Source of the DNA: Pseudomonadota bacterium | Lineage (GTDB): Bacteria; Desulfobacterota; Desulfobulbia; Desulfobulbales; Desulfocapsaceae | Direction: 5' to 3' | DNA length: 64,000 bases | Assembly: GCA_023412495.1 (NCBI GenBank) | Contig: JAEYNP010000031.1 | Location: 1 to 64,000, forward strand | Notes under the pieces: generated by a model | What the model was told of the DNA's origin: nothing | The model's database searches: none | Seen by the model: the letters and a program-made list of their open reading frames with translations, nothing else | Position numbers and translations under genes: made by a program | Part shown: positions 54,095 through 62,719 of the stretch, piece after piece | Layout of the letters: each line of letters begins with the position of its first letter | Numbering within the stretch: the first letter of the stretch is position 1

Positions 54095-55813
54095 TCAGTG
54101 ATTATCTCCAAGAATCCAGATCGGTGTTGATCTTGACCCCTCATTCCGGATAACCCCGCCACGGCGAAGGACTTGCAGGAGATTTCTCACCTTATGTTCC
54201 TTCTGTTCCCGGGTGAGCACCTCGGGAAGTTTGGGAAAAAGCAGTTCATCCATTTCTTTTCGGCTGGCTTTTGCATATTTCTGGAGGTACTCAATGATCA
54301 ACCGCCGGTAAAAATCGTCATCCAGCCCCCGGTTACGGATGTAATGCGCCTTCTGTTCGGTCCATTCCGCCACCTTGGCTGAGATGTAATGATTGGGTGC
54401 ACGTCCCTCTATCAGCTTTTCCGACTTGAGCCATTTCGATGCATCTGAAGTTATCTTCCGGTGTTTCTGCACCTGGTCCAGCAGGACGACCTGCGAAAGG
54501 GTCAAGTCGGGTCTTTTCATCAGGATTTGGGTATACTTTTCGTCCAAAAGCCTGCCGTGAATGACCACCTCGACTCTCGGCTTGGCTGAGGTATCGGCGT
54601 CAATGATATAATCGGGCAAGGGGAAAAAACGCTCTCGCTGGGTTTCGAACATCCGGCGGATACCGCTGCCTTGCTGGTCGATCATGCGCAGCCTGATCAT
54701 GCCGTCGATCAGCCACTGATTGCGGTAATGCTCCGGCGGGGATTGGTGCTCAAGCATCCATTCGACGCTTGGCGGGAGGAACACACCCAGATTGGTAAAA
54801 ACAAGCCGATCGGGGTGTTCCACAACATTAGTTTTCCCGCCCATGCAGTAATCCTGATGAGCAATGCAGTTATGCAAGGCCTCGCGTATAACCCAGGGAT
54901 CGTACTGCGACACCGGAACCGGAAAAAGTGTGCCGTCAGGCATATACTCCATGGAGACGTTCCGGATAGACTGAAACAACTTCTCGGAAGCGAGCAGCAA
55001 GGGTAAGCCGAAATGCCGACCGCCGACAACCCGGTTCTGTTCGTCACGCAGATTCCAACTGATCTTTGTGTCCGCAGGGGTCAGGAAATGTGACGATTCA
55101 TCACGACCAAGCAAGAGGAGGGCCGAGCGGGTCAAACGTCCCTGCTTGGCAACATGGGCTTTATTGAGGAGCGTGGCGACATCCCACTGCAGGGTTTCAT
55201 CCCGGATTCTTTCATGGCGATTGGTATCCGGCTCAGTCTTGATGCGGTATTCAAGAAATTTTTTCCGGGCAAAATCCACCGCCTCGGGATCAAGATCGTC
55301 AAATGTGGCCTCTACAACTACTTCTCCCGACCAGTCACTCGCGCCTCCCAACATCTCCCAAAGACGCGCTTCCTTATCCGGATGTTCCGACAATCGGGTC
55401 TTATGGCTGTCGATACGAATGTACCGCACTCCTTTGAAGGCAAGTGGCGTGGCACGGGGTGGATGGATTTCCAGCATGATCACTTTGCCGGCAGGATGCA
55501 TGGCCTCATGAAATTGGAAATCAGGCTTTGGCTTGATCATTTGGGTAAGCCACATAATAAGCGACTGTTTTCCTTCTCCCTTGCTGGTAAAGGGATCGAA
55601 CGAAGTTCCTTTGACAGCCTGCGTCTCGCTGTCAACGCCCCAGATCAACCAGGCCCGATCATGCCGCTCAAGCACGGCGGTGTTGGCCATTGCCGAAAGA
55701 TATTCGCCGATGTCTTGCGGAAAATCCCAACTCGATTTGAATTCAACTGTGGCCTGTTCACGCGGCAGACTGCAGAATTGATCGAGCAGGTTCAGTAAGA
55801 TAGTGTTGTCCAT
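54095..55813 (-). CDS. AlbA/Schlafen-domain putative DNA-binding protein (COG2865 type)
   Basis: 572 aa. The N-terminal AlbA_2/Schlafen domain (ATVEFKSSWDFPQDIGEYLSAMANT, then WLIWGVDSETQAVKG and RYIRIDSHKTRLSEHPDKEARLWEM) is followed by a HATPase-like C-terminal domain (REALHNCIAHQDY ... NVVEHPDRLVFTNLGVFLPPS) and a helical end with winged-helix-like parts. Members occur as regulators and next to defence genes. It lies directly upstream of the BREX operon on the same strand and could control it; this is inference. Confidence 0.82.
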   Translation of the reverse strand: MDNTILLNLLDQFCSLPREQATVEFKSSWDFPQDIGEYLSAMANTAVLERHDRAWLIWGVDSETQAVKGTSFDPFTSKGEGKQSLIMWLTQMIKPKPDFQFHEAMHPAGKVIMLEIHPPRATPLAFKGVRYIRIDSHKTRLSEHPDKEARLWEMLGGASDWSGEVVVEATFDDLDPEAVDFARKKFLEYRIKTEPDTNRHERIRDETLQWDVATLLNKAHVAKQGRLTRSALLLLGRDESSHFLTPADTKISWNLRDEQNRVVGGRHFGLPLLLASEKLFQSIRNVSMEYMPDGTLFPVPVSQYDPWVIREALHNCIAHQDYCMGGKTNVVEHPDRLVFTNLGVFLPPSVEWMLEHQSPPEHYRNQWLIDGMIRLRMIDQQGSGIRRMFETQRERFFPLPDYIIDADTSAKPRVEVVIHGRLLDEKYTQILMKRPDLTLSQVVLLDQVQKHRKITSDASKWLKSEKLIEGRAPNHYISAKVAEWTEQKAHYIRNRGLDDDFYRRLIIEYLQKYAKASRKEMDELLFPKLPEVLTREQKEHKVRNLLQVLRRGGVIRNEGSRSTPIWILGDNH

Positions 55814-55920
55814 ACCCGCTCCCTTTCACGTTTCTTAGGAATTTTGTCAGAGGCAGGACACCATGGCATCATCATTTTGTCAAGTAACATGTGATGTCTA
55901 TGCATTCTGCGGCCTTATCG

Positions 55921-56028
55921 TCACTGGTTTCTTCGTTTCTTCTTGCACGCTGTTTCTTTTTCTTCCGTTAAAGAGACCGGTTTTTTCGATTTCTTCGTTT
56001 CTTTTACACGTAACCCATAGTTTTTCAT
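55921..56028 (-). CDS. Lys-rich mini-ORF upstream of the AlbA-domain gene
   Basis: 35 aa from an ATG at 56028 with GGAG at 7-base spacing. The peptide is very basic (VKETKKSKKP, then EEKETACKKKRRNQ) and resembles residues 9-35 of the 79-aa BREX leader ORF (QETKK, EETACLKKQR). It may be a leader peptide, a decayed copy of that gene or a repeat. The start sits in a TAACCCAT/ATGGGTTA hairpin (56011-56034). The remaining sequence of the 309-base gap 55814-56122 shows only the terminator at 56064-56098. Confidence 0.35.
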   Translation of the reverse strand: MKNYGLRVKETKKSKKPVSLTEEKETACKKKRRNQ

Positions 56029-56063
56029 GGGTTACTCCGTTAATTTTCAAGTGTTGTACAGAC

Positions 56064-56098
56064 AAAAAACGGCTGCTACCAAAGGTGGCAGCAGCCGT
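56064..56098 (-). terminator. Rho-independent terminator of the ardC gene
   Basis: ACGGCTGCT (56069-56077) pairs with AGCAGCCGT (56090-56098), with inner ACC/GGT pairing. On the minus strand the stem is followed by TTTTTTGTC. It lies about 25 bases past the ArdC stop codon. Confidence 0.75.
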
Positions 56099-56122
56099 TG
56101 TGTGAAGAATCATTTAATCATC

Positions 56123-57040
56123 CTATGCCGCAGCCGGCAGTTCCTCGTCCTCTGCGACAGAAAGCCCGGCCCGATTCAGAATGAAATCGGAGGCGGTCTG
56201 CGCTTTGGCGGCGGCGGTGAAGATGGCTTTGGTATCGTTTTTCAGGATTTGCAGCCAGGAGTTGATATACTCCGGGTGGCGCATCTCCTCGAAGGGAATG
56301 CCGGTTGCGGCGCCCAGGAAAGCAGCACCGATCTCGGCGACCAGTTCCTCGAAGGCGTAGTCTTGATCTCCGAACCTGGCGCCGAACTTGCGGTTCAAGC
56401 GGTTCGGATGTCTCGACCAGTGCAGGGTCTCATGGTATCCGGTGGTAAAATAGAAATGCAGGTTTTCGAAGGCCTCTCTGACAGGCATGACGATACAGTC
56501 CCTGGATGGGGAATAATAGGCCCTGTCGCCGCCATGATGTAGTTTGGTGATGGACATTATCTTTTCCGCATCCTGATTGTCTTGTCCCTCGCAATCGGCG
56601 GGTGTCTCAAGCGGAGATAGCTCGATACCTTCGCACTGCTCGACATTGAACACCGTGTACATGCGCGCGAAAGGGACCACCTTTTGCTCCTTGTCATCGG
56701 GGTCGACGATGGCGTCGCTGTCTTCACGTTCCTTTACGGACAGGAATTTCCAAAAGACAATCCCCACTCCCCTTTCACCTTTCTTGACATGGCCGCCGAG
56801 CTTTTCCGCATTTCTGAAGGTCAGCCAGCGGGGGTCTGCGAATCCCTTCGTCATCGCCACCATATTGAGCAGCATGATATTCAGGCCGCGATATGGCCGG
56901 CTGGTGAGTCCATTGCGGTGCTCGCCATATTTGACGGCAGCCCAGGGCCTCACCCAGGGAATGACGCCGTCTTCGAGAGAGTCGATGATCCTTTCGGTGA
57001 TTTCCTCGTAGATACTTTTTTTGTCGTTATTTCTTTTCAT
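56123..57040 (-). CDS. ArdC-type antirestriction protein (zincin-like)
   Basis: 305 aa. The N-terminal ssDNA-binding ArdC domain is visible (YEEITERIIDSLEDG, then PWVRPWAAV and RPYRGLNIMLL). The metallopeptidase-like C-terminal domain has HETLHW at 203-208, the HExxH zinc motif, with EELVAEIGAAFL after it. GGAG precedes the ATG. ArdC protects conjugating DNA from restriction and is typical of conjugative elements. The gene heads (in the minus direction) the small replication-repair cluster that follows. Confidence 0.88.
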   Translation of the reverse strand: MKRNNDKKSIYEEITERIIDSLEDGVIPWVRPWAAVKYGEHRNGLTSRPYRGLNIMLLNMVAMTKGFADPRWLTFRNAEKLGGHVKKGERGVGIVFWKFLSVKEREDSDAIVDPDDKEQKVVPFARMYTVFNVEQCEGIELSPLETPADCEGQDNQDAEKIMSITKLHHGGDRAYYSPSRDCIVMPVREAFENLHFYFTTGYHETLHWSRHPNRLNRKFGARFGDQDYAFEELVAEIGAAFLGAATGIPFEEMRHPEYINSWLQILKNDTKAIFTAAAKAQTASDFILNRAGLSVAEDEELPAAA

Positions 57041-57110
57041 GGTCTGGTCTCCTTTGATTGCGACCAGGCAGGACCGCCCGCAGGGCAGAAATCCTGCCCG
57101 GAGCGGCTGG

Positions 57111-57587
57111 TCATGAAAGATATCCCGAATCGGCCATGGATATGATCGTCTCCCCTACCACCAGATGATCGAGCACCCGGACATCGATCACCTTCAGGAT
57201 CTGCGTCAGTATCCGGGTCAGCTGGATATCCTGGGAACTCGGCTCGGTTTCGCCAGATGGATGGTTGTGGGCCAGGATGACGGCTGCGGCATTGAGACGC
57301 AGGGCCTCCCTGACCACCTCCCGGGGATGAATGGTTGTGCAGTTGATCGAACCGCGAAACATCTCCTGAAATGCTAGTACCCGATGGGTGTTGTCGAGAA
57401 AGAGACAGGCGAACATCTCGTACGGGTAATCTGAGAGTTTCTGGCCGATCGCCGCCTTGGCGGTTTCCGATGATTGGATGGGTACGCCGCGCCGCAGCTG
57501 GTTGCTGCTGAGCCGTTTGGCTGCGGCAAATATGGCTTCCTTTGGGGCCGGCAGGTAGCTGCCGCTTTGATCTTGGATGTAGAGCAT
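57111..57587 (-). CDS. radC: RadC-like JAB-domain protein
   Basis: 159 aa from the ATG at 57587 with AAGGAGG upstream; the longer frame is not family-like. The JAB/MPN+ metal motif is AHNHPSGETEPSSQD with the upstream Glu in FLDNTHRV. The usual RadC helix-hairpin-helix N-terminus is lacking, which is the short form found on mobile elements. Its function is not settled; the link to repair is historical. Confidence 0.88.
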   Translation of the reverse strand: MLYIQDQSGSYLPAPKEAIFAAAKRLSSNQLRRGVPIQSSETAKAAIGQKLSDYPYEMFACLFLDNTHRVLAFQEMFRGSINCTTIHPREVVREALRLNAAAVILAHNHPSGETEPSSQDIQLTRILTQILKVIDVRVLDHLVVGETIISMADSGYLS

Positions 57588-57657
57588 CTTGCCTCCTTTC
57601 CAGGTACTGGGGGCAAGACACCCTTTGGGGCGTGTTGCCCCGTGGGGTATGTGGTTT

Positions 57658-57867
57658 TCAGGTTGCGGCGGGGTTGCCTTCTTCGACCAGGAAATGCATC
57701 TCAGCCATCCTCGCCAGTTGGACACCGTCCAATTGGGATTTTTTCGCGAGATGCATCAGATCGGTCATCAGATCGACGATGCCGGTCTCCATGCAATCGA
57801 AAGGCTCCCTCTTGCTCCGAAAATACTCGGTCAGGGCACGTTCGGAAGCGATGGTTCTGTCACTCAT
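57658..57867 (-). CDS. small hypothetical protein of the conjugative element
   Basis: 69 aa with GAGGTGA before the ATG at 57867. Charged and helical, with no recognised family. It starts 4 bases after ssb, so it is co-transcribed with it. Confidence 0.55.
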   Translation of the reverse strand: MSDRTIASERALTEYFRSKREPFDCMETGIVDLMTDLMHLAKKSQLDGVQLARMAEMHFLVEEGNPAAT

Positions 57868-57870
57868 GGG

Positions 57871-58290
57871 TCACCTCGTCTGTCTCTTTGCACAATCGGA
57901 CGGAACATCTTCCGGCAATGGCGGGTCCTCCTCTTGCGGCGGATCCGGCACACTTCCCGGTTTGTCGCCGTTGCCGAGCATTTTCATCTCGTAGGCGATG
58001 ATCTCCGTGGTGTACCGGGTGTTGCCGTCACGGTCCTGCCATTTCCTGGTCCGCAATTGGCCTTCGATATAGACCTTGGAGCCTTTGGCGAGAAACTGGA
58101 TGCAAATTTCCCCCAGTCGACCGAAAGCCACCACTCGATGCCATTCCGTTTCCTCACGCAGGTTGCCTTGCGAATCCTTCCACCGGTCGGTGGTCGCAAC
58201 CCTGAAGTTGGCCACAGCCACCAGCTTCTTAGTGCAACGATCTTCGACTTCAGCGCCCAGATGGCCTATCAGCATAGTCTTGTTCAACAT
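57871..58290 (-). CDS. ssb: single-stranded DNA-binding protein
   Basis: 139 aa. The OB-fold core is complete: MLNKTMLIGHLG, then VANFRVATTDRW, TEWHRVVAFG, KGSKVYIEGQLRTRKWQD and TEIIAYEMKMLG. The C-terminal tail is short, Pro/Glu-rich, and lacks the DDDIPF tip of chromosomal SSB, which is usual for plasmid and ICE copies. AAGGAG precedes the ATG. It would coat transferred single strands. Confidence 0.93.
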   Translation of the reverse strand: MLNKTMLIGHLGAEVEDRCTKKLVAVANFRVATTDRWKDSQGNLREETEWHRVVAFGRLGEICIQFLAKGSKVYIEGQLRTRKWQDRDGNTRYTTEIIAYEMKMLGNGDKPGSVPDPPQEEDPPLPEDVPSDCAKRQTR

Positions 58291-58382
58291 GGGTTTTCTC
58301 CTTTGCTTTGATATGAGCCGGAAGGAGATCTCTCCACCATTGGTGAGTCTCCTCCGGGCCGGGTAGGGATTGGTTACAGGCG

Positions 58383-59354
58383 TTATGCCGCTTTCTTGAT
58401 ATCGAGAAAGCAGTAGGATGCGGTGGTCTGAAAATCGGCGAGAGCCCGGTCATGCTCGGCGAGAAATTCGGCGAGCCTGGTCGCGTCGAGGACACTCCTG
58501 CTGCGACAGGCTTTTTGCAGAACCCTGCCATAGGCCTTCAGAGGGCCTCGCGTCGTGACAATCGCCAGCAGATTGTTCTTGCGAAGAGCTATCTCAGTCT
58601 CCAGATTCTTCTGCTCTCGTTGGAGTTCGAGAAGAATCTCGACACTCTCTGCAAGCTCTCGGACCTCATCGGCCGCAAATTTCGGACAATCGGCGAGGAA
58701 GGGGCAATAACCGCACAAGGGGCCTGCCTCCATGACCGGGGTGGTCAACTCGCCTGCCGCATAGCTTTGGTAATCCTTCCAGATTGCCGTCGCTCGTTCG
58801 AGCAATCCTTCGTAGATCGTGGTCTGCGGGGTATAGCCGTTGAACAGCTGCATGCCGTGCTCGCCAAAATTGACAGCGAGAATCGCACCTTTCTCGACCC
58901 GGTAGTCGGGGAAATTGTCGGCCAACAGGCCCATCTGCAGATAGAGCTGGCTTTCCCACGAGCCGTAAGGATCGGTCGGCATAGTCTCCGGCGATTTCAC
59001 CTCCAGGACGGCCATGGTCTTGCGGGCTTCGGAGACGAAGACGAAATCGATGTGGGCCATGATCGGAACATCGCCTCGATAACGGACCTCCACCTGCCGC
59101 CTGAAATTGGTAAAACCGGCGGCGGTGAATGCTGCGGCGACGATATCTTCGGCCATGTGCCCGCGGCGGAAACGAAGCAAGGTCACCAGGTCGGCCTCGG
59201 GGGGCTGGAGTTTTGCCAGGATGGTCTTGCGGGGACACGCCAGGATATCCGAGGCACCGAGATAAGTGGTGCGGTCGCCGAGCGTTTCCACGGTTTGTTG
59301 GATGGCCAACTGCTGAAGAGCGGCCTGCAGGGTGATCATGAGATGGTCAGACAT
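58383..59354 (-). CDS. PD-(D/E)XK-type nuclease (RecB/Cas4-like)
   Basis: About 323 aa from the ATG at 59354 (AAGGAGG). The N-terminal YLGASDILACPRKTIL is the first Cys of a Cas4/RecB-like set; the catalytic motif IDFVFVSEARKTMAVLEVKSPE supplies the D-x-E-x-K, then SQLYLQMGLL, and a CGYCPFLADCP cluster ends the core, which could bind 4Fe-4S. This arrangement fits single-strand exonucleases of the Cas4/AddB family and phage/ICE recombination nucleases. It lies next to the annealing protein, forming a Redαβ-like pair. Confidence 0.8.
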   Translation of the reverse strand: MSDHLMITLQAALQQLAIQQTVETLGDRTTYLGASDILACPRKTILAKLQPPEADLVTLLRFRRGHMAEDIVAAAFTAAGFTNFRRQVEVRYRGDVPIMAHIDFVFVSEARKTMAVLEVKSPETMPTDPYGSWESQLYLQMGLLADNFPDYRVEKGAILAVNFGEHGMQLFNGYTPQTTIYEGLLERATAIWKDYQSYAAGELTTPVMEAGPLCGYCPFLADCPKFAADEVRELAESVEILLELQREQKNLETEIALRKNNLLAIVTTRGPLKAYGRVLQKACRSRSVLDATRLAEFLAEHDRALADFQTTASYCFLDIKKAA

Positions 59355-59458
59355 GGTATCCTCCTTGGTTGGATTGAAAAATTGGGAGGATACGGAGATT
59401 CCCGCCAGGGGAATGTTATCACTCCCACTGGTTGACGGGTGTTTTGTGCTTGTGGTCG

Positions 59459-60115
59459 TTATGCTGCTTTTTTCATCCAGGTCTTCTCGGATTTGTCCCA
59501 CTGAAAGCCGGCGGCTTTGAGCAGTTCCTTTTTATCGAACAGCCTTTCTCCCAGGGCGACGATGACACCTTGACGTTCTTCGAAGGTGACGCCGGCGATC
59601 TTGGGCATGGCTGATTCTGGATTGGTTGTTGTGTCTGTGGGTTTTGGCAGTGTTTGTGCTTTTGCAGTTTGAGTATTCCTTGGCGTCTTCTGGTAGACGT
59701 TTTTTAGAAGGCCTTTGTAGGAATCGCAGCCAATGGAAAGAAGCGACATGCATTTCTGGATAGCATCGGTGATTGCGCCCTTCTGGGCATCGCCGACATT
59801 GCCTTTGACGATCTGCATCTGGCCTTTATGCGATCCCTTGCAGAACCACTCGCCATCCACCTTGAGGAAGATTTTCACCTCGGCAACCGCCTGGTTGTCG
59901 AAGATTTCTTCTTTGCCGAGTTCGTATCGCCAGTTTTCCGGGCCAAGAAATTCGTTGACGCTGTCGAAGACGTACTGCGGTCGATAGCCGTATTTCACCT
60001 GGCCGATGACCTTGCCGTCCTTGTCGGTCATTTTGATTTCCTGGACTGCTTCAACGCCGAAAGAGCGGAGTTTGTCGTTGATTGAACTGATCTTTTCCTG
60101 AAGTGTCTGTGTCAT
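59459..60115 (-). CDS. Rad52-type single-strand annealing protein
   Basis: 218 aa. The Rad52/22-like N-terminal core is visible: SVNEFLGPENWRYELGKEEIF, then KGSHKGQMQIVKGNVGDAQKGAITDAIQKCMSLLSIG, cited here by start and end. The C-terminus has a Thr/Pro linker and a short terminal domain (FQWDKSEKTWMKK). AAGGAGG precedes the ATG. With the nuclease downstream and SSB it would support homologous recombination of the element. Confidence 0.8.
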   Translation of the reverse strand: MTQTLQEKISSINDKLRSFGVEAVQEIKMTDKDGKVIGQVKYGYRPQYVFDSVNEFLGPENWRYELGKEEIFDNQAVAEVKIFLKVDGEWFCKGSHKGQMQIVKGNVGDAQKGAITDAIQKCMSLLSIGCDSYKGLLKNVYQKTPRNTQTAKAQTLPKPTDTTTNPESAMPKIAGVTFEERQGVIVALGERLFDKKELLKAAGFQWDKSEKTWMKKAA

Positions 60116-60600
60116 TTGGTTGTTTCCTCCTTGAATTGAGATGGGAGAGAAACAACACCCCGGACGGGAGTATGTGCTTCACTCCCTGGTTGTGGGGTTG
60201 GTGAGATAGTGCGTGCGGTATTGAATGCCAATGAAGAAAGAAGTTCAGGCGATTGCGAAAATTTCAATCCATCGGCGATTAAATGGGAAATGAAAAGAAA
60301 GAGGTGCCACTCGATAATCGGGCAAAAGAGGTCCGCCACTGCGGTTAAACCTCGCCACACGGGAAAGTGGTCAAACTACCTGGAATTCAAGAACACGAGA
60401 AAACGTGCTCAGCTAAGCCCTGTGAAGGGGTATCTCATTGAACAATGAGCCGGAATTATCTCTCTTATCTTTATTTTCCTGCAGGTTGACCCATCTCTCA
60501 CCCTTCCGAACTAGGCCGCTCCTGAAAGGTCACATGTTCTGAAAAATAAAGGCAAACGGTCGAGCAGTCCCACATTCAGTTTGCCACCTGGAGAACATAC
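60116..60600. other. divergent promoter region, possible oriT
   Basis: 485 bases between divergent operons of the element. Both promoters must lie here. A CCACT/AGTGG imperfect inverted repeat around 60336-60375 is the kind of structure found at transfer origins, but no nic site could be recognised. The rest shows nothing. Confidence 0.35.
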
Positions 60601-61353
60601 GTGAACATCGCATCCCTTCTGCCTGCATTGAGCGAGAAATATGCCCTGAGCAACCCGGAAGCCATGGCTGAAATCGAATCGACATTTTCTGCCGTACTCA
60701 CCCACCTCTTCCATTTCGAAGTAATGGCCTTCTTTACCGAAGACTTTCAGCTGCAGGCCATAGCCTATGAGAAACAATCAGGAGTCATCCAGCAGCGACT
60801 CTTGGATATCCCGACGATGGTGAGCAAGACGTTGATGACCAGGCATCTGCAGCATAGTCTCGCCAAAGCCGAAGTCATACGACAGGCCCACCGCTATAAA
60901 CCGCAGGCTGGCACGCTACTCTGGGGTGAGGTTGCCGACCGTGATGCGGAGCGGAATATCTACATCAGCACCGAGATTTTCGGCGGCGAGCCGATTGTGG
61001 CTGTCTGCCCGGCAAACCGAGTGGGTCTGCATGAACGTCACAGTCGATCGTTCCAGGTTGGTGAGACGAGAGCGTTTCATTTACGCCTGGTGGAACCTGT
61101 CCTTTTGCATGGCACTCCGCGCCTGAAAATCGTGGTCGACCGAGTTTCAAAGACCCTGGTGGAGACGCTGTTGCACAGTTATCTCGACAGCGAGCGAAAG
61201 CGGGTGAACATCCGCTGCGTCAAACGCTATGTCGGCCACAAGAGCATCGTGCTTGTCGACAGGATGCTGCCCCGAACCGTTATCAAGGCAGTGGATCGGG
61301 AATTGCGCGAGCGGGTCGAAGTTCACATCGTCAAGCACCCGATCGCCCACTGA
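60601..61353 (+). CDS. conserved-type conjugative element protein of unknown function
   Basis: 250 aa from a GTG with GGAG seven bases before. No family recognised. It is rich in Arg and His, has no membrane helix, and is globular throughout. The stop is one base before the VirD4-type start, so the two genes are coupled, and a role in mobilisation is likely. Confidence 0.6.
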   Translation: MNIASLLPALSEKYALSNPEAMAEIESTFSAVLTHLFHFEVMAFFTEDFQLQAIAYEKQSGVIQQRLLDIPTMVSKTLMTRHLQHSLAKAEVIRQAHRYKPQAGTLLWGEVADRDAERNIYISTEIFGGEPIVAVCPANRVGLHERHSRSFQVGETRAFHLRLVEPVLLHGTPRLKIVVDRVSKTLVETLLHSYLDSERKRVNIRCVKRYVGHKSIVLVDRMLPRTVIKAVDRELRERVEVHIVKHPIAH

Positions 61354-61354
61354 T

Positions 61355-62719
61355 ATGTTTCAGCTAAAGAGGCAGGAACCGTGGACTGGAGTCGGCACCG
61401 GGATCCATCTCGATCATCCCCAGACGGTAATCGAACTTGGTTTTCCCGACAGCTACCGCAAGGGCCATTTCTGGTGTTTCGGCACAACCCGGGTCGGCAA
61501 GACCAGGATCATGGAACATATCATCGAGCAGGATATCAAAAAGGGCTATTCAGTGGTGGCCATTGATCCGAAGGGCGATATCGACCTATTCTCGAAGATC
61601 ACCGAGCTTGCGATCGATACCGGCAGGCAGCACGACCTGATGCTGATCACCCCGATCTTTCCCGAGTACAGCGCCATACTCGATCCCCTCTCCTCCTATT
61701 ACATGCCGGAGGAATTGGTTGCCCATATCACCGCCGGGGTGGCGGTTGGCCGGGAGCCTTATTTTTTCGGGGTCGCTTATGAGGTTAGCCTGGTGGTGGT
61801 CCAGGCCCTGATCATGTTGGCGGAGGTCGCCGGCACCCGGCCATCGTTCAACCTCAACGACATCAAGAACCATATCAGCCATAAGGATCTCGAGCTGCTG
61901 AAGGAAAAGCTGGAGTATATCGACACCGAAGACGCCAGACAGTTGGCCCGGGACATGGAGAAGATTTTGGCTACGCCTGCCGACTACTATTCCAAGGTGG
62001 CCAGCTCGCTCAGGGTGGCACTGACCGAACTTACCTCCGGCAATGTCGGGTTGATCATCGGCAAGGCCGACGAGAATCGTTTTATTAAGCGGCTGGAACA
62101 GGGCAAGGGAATCATCCTGGTGGTTCAGCTCGGATCGCTGCTCACCAAGCGAGCGGCCTATACAGCCGGCAAAGTGATCATTTCGATGATCCAGGCCTTC
62201 GTCGGCCGGGTGTATTCCAGCGGCAAAAGTGTTGCACCGTCGTTGGTGCTGCATATCGACGAAGCCCAATCGGTGCTCTACCAGGGCATCGAGGATCTGT
62301 TCGCCAAAGCCGGTGGGGCTGGAGTGTTCATCCACGGCTACTGCCAGTCGATCAGCCAGCTCTTTGCCGAGGTGGGTGAGGATCGAGCCAATACCATTCT
62401 CGACAACTGCAATACCAAACTCTTCATGCGGGTGCCCGACGCCGATACCGCCGAGTACGTTTCCAGGCATCTGGGGGAAGAACGAAGGTTCTCGCCGATC
62501 ATCTCCATTGGCGGTGGGCTGTCTATCAGGGAAACCGAGGAGATCCGGATCAAGCATACCGAGATCCTCAACATGGCCCCACGGGAGCTGTTCCTCATCA
62601 CCTACTCCGGCACCTACAAGGGTAAAACCGCTACGGTCAGGGATAGCCTGCTCAAGGTCATCTTTCCGAACCTCGCCGAGAAGGTGACGCAGGTGGAAAC
62701 ATCGGCGCCAGGCGATTGA
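61355..62719 (+). CDS. VirD4/TraD-type coupling ATPase
   Basis: 454 aa from the ATG at 61355. Walker A GTTRVGKT at 43-50 follows HFWCFG; Walker B VLHIDEAQ is near residue 300; the ASMRVPDAD-type ending (LFMRVPDADTAEYVSRHLG) is in the C-terminal third. There is no N-terminal membrane pair, so it is a soluble form of the TraG/TraD family. It would bring the relaxase-DNA complex to the secretion channel. It overlaps the MobH-like gene by one base. Confidence 0.85.
   Translation: MFQLKRQEPWTGVGTGIHLDHPQTVIELGFPDSYRKGHFWCFGTTRVGKTRIMEHIIEQDIKKGYSVVAIDPKGDIDLFSKITELAIDTGRQHDLMLITPIFPEYSAILDPLSSYYMPEELVAHITAGVAVGREPYFFGVAYEVSLVVVQALIMLAEVAGTRPSFNLNDIKNHISHKDLELLKEKLEYIDTEDARQLARDMEKILATPADYYSKVASSLRVALTELTSGNVGLIIGKADENRFIKRLEQGKGIILVVQLGSLLTKRAAYTAGKVIISMIQAFVGRVYSSGKSVAPSLVLHIDEAQSVLYQGIEDLFAKAGGAGVFIHGYCQSISQLFAEVGEDRANTILDNCNTKLFMRVPDADTAEYVSRHLGEERRFSPIISIGGGLSIRETEEIRIKHTEILNMAPRELFLITYSGTYKGKTATVRDSLLKVIFPNLAEKVTQVETSAPGD

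Noticed and set aside
53768..56012. CRISPR array suggested by repeated GTTTCTTC units
   Set aside because: The units are short, irregular and within coding frames, with no regular spacers; no cas genes are present.
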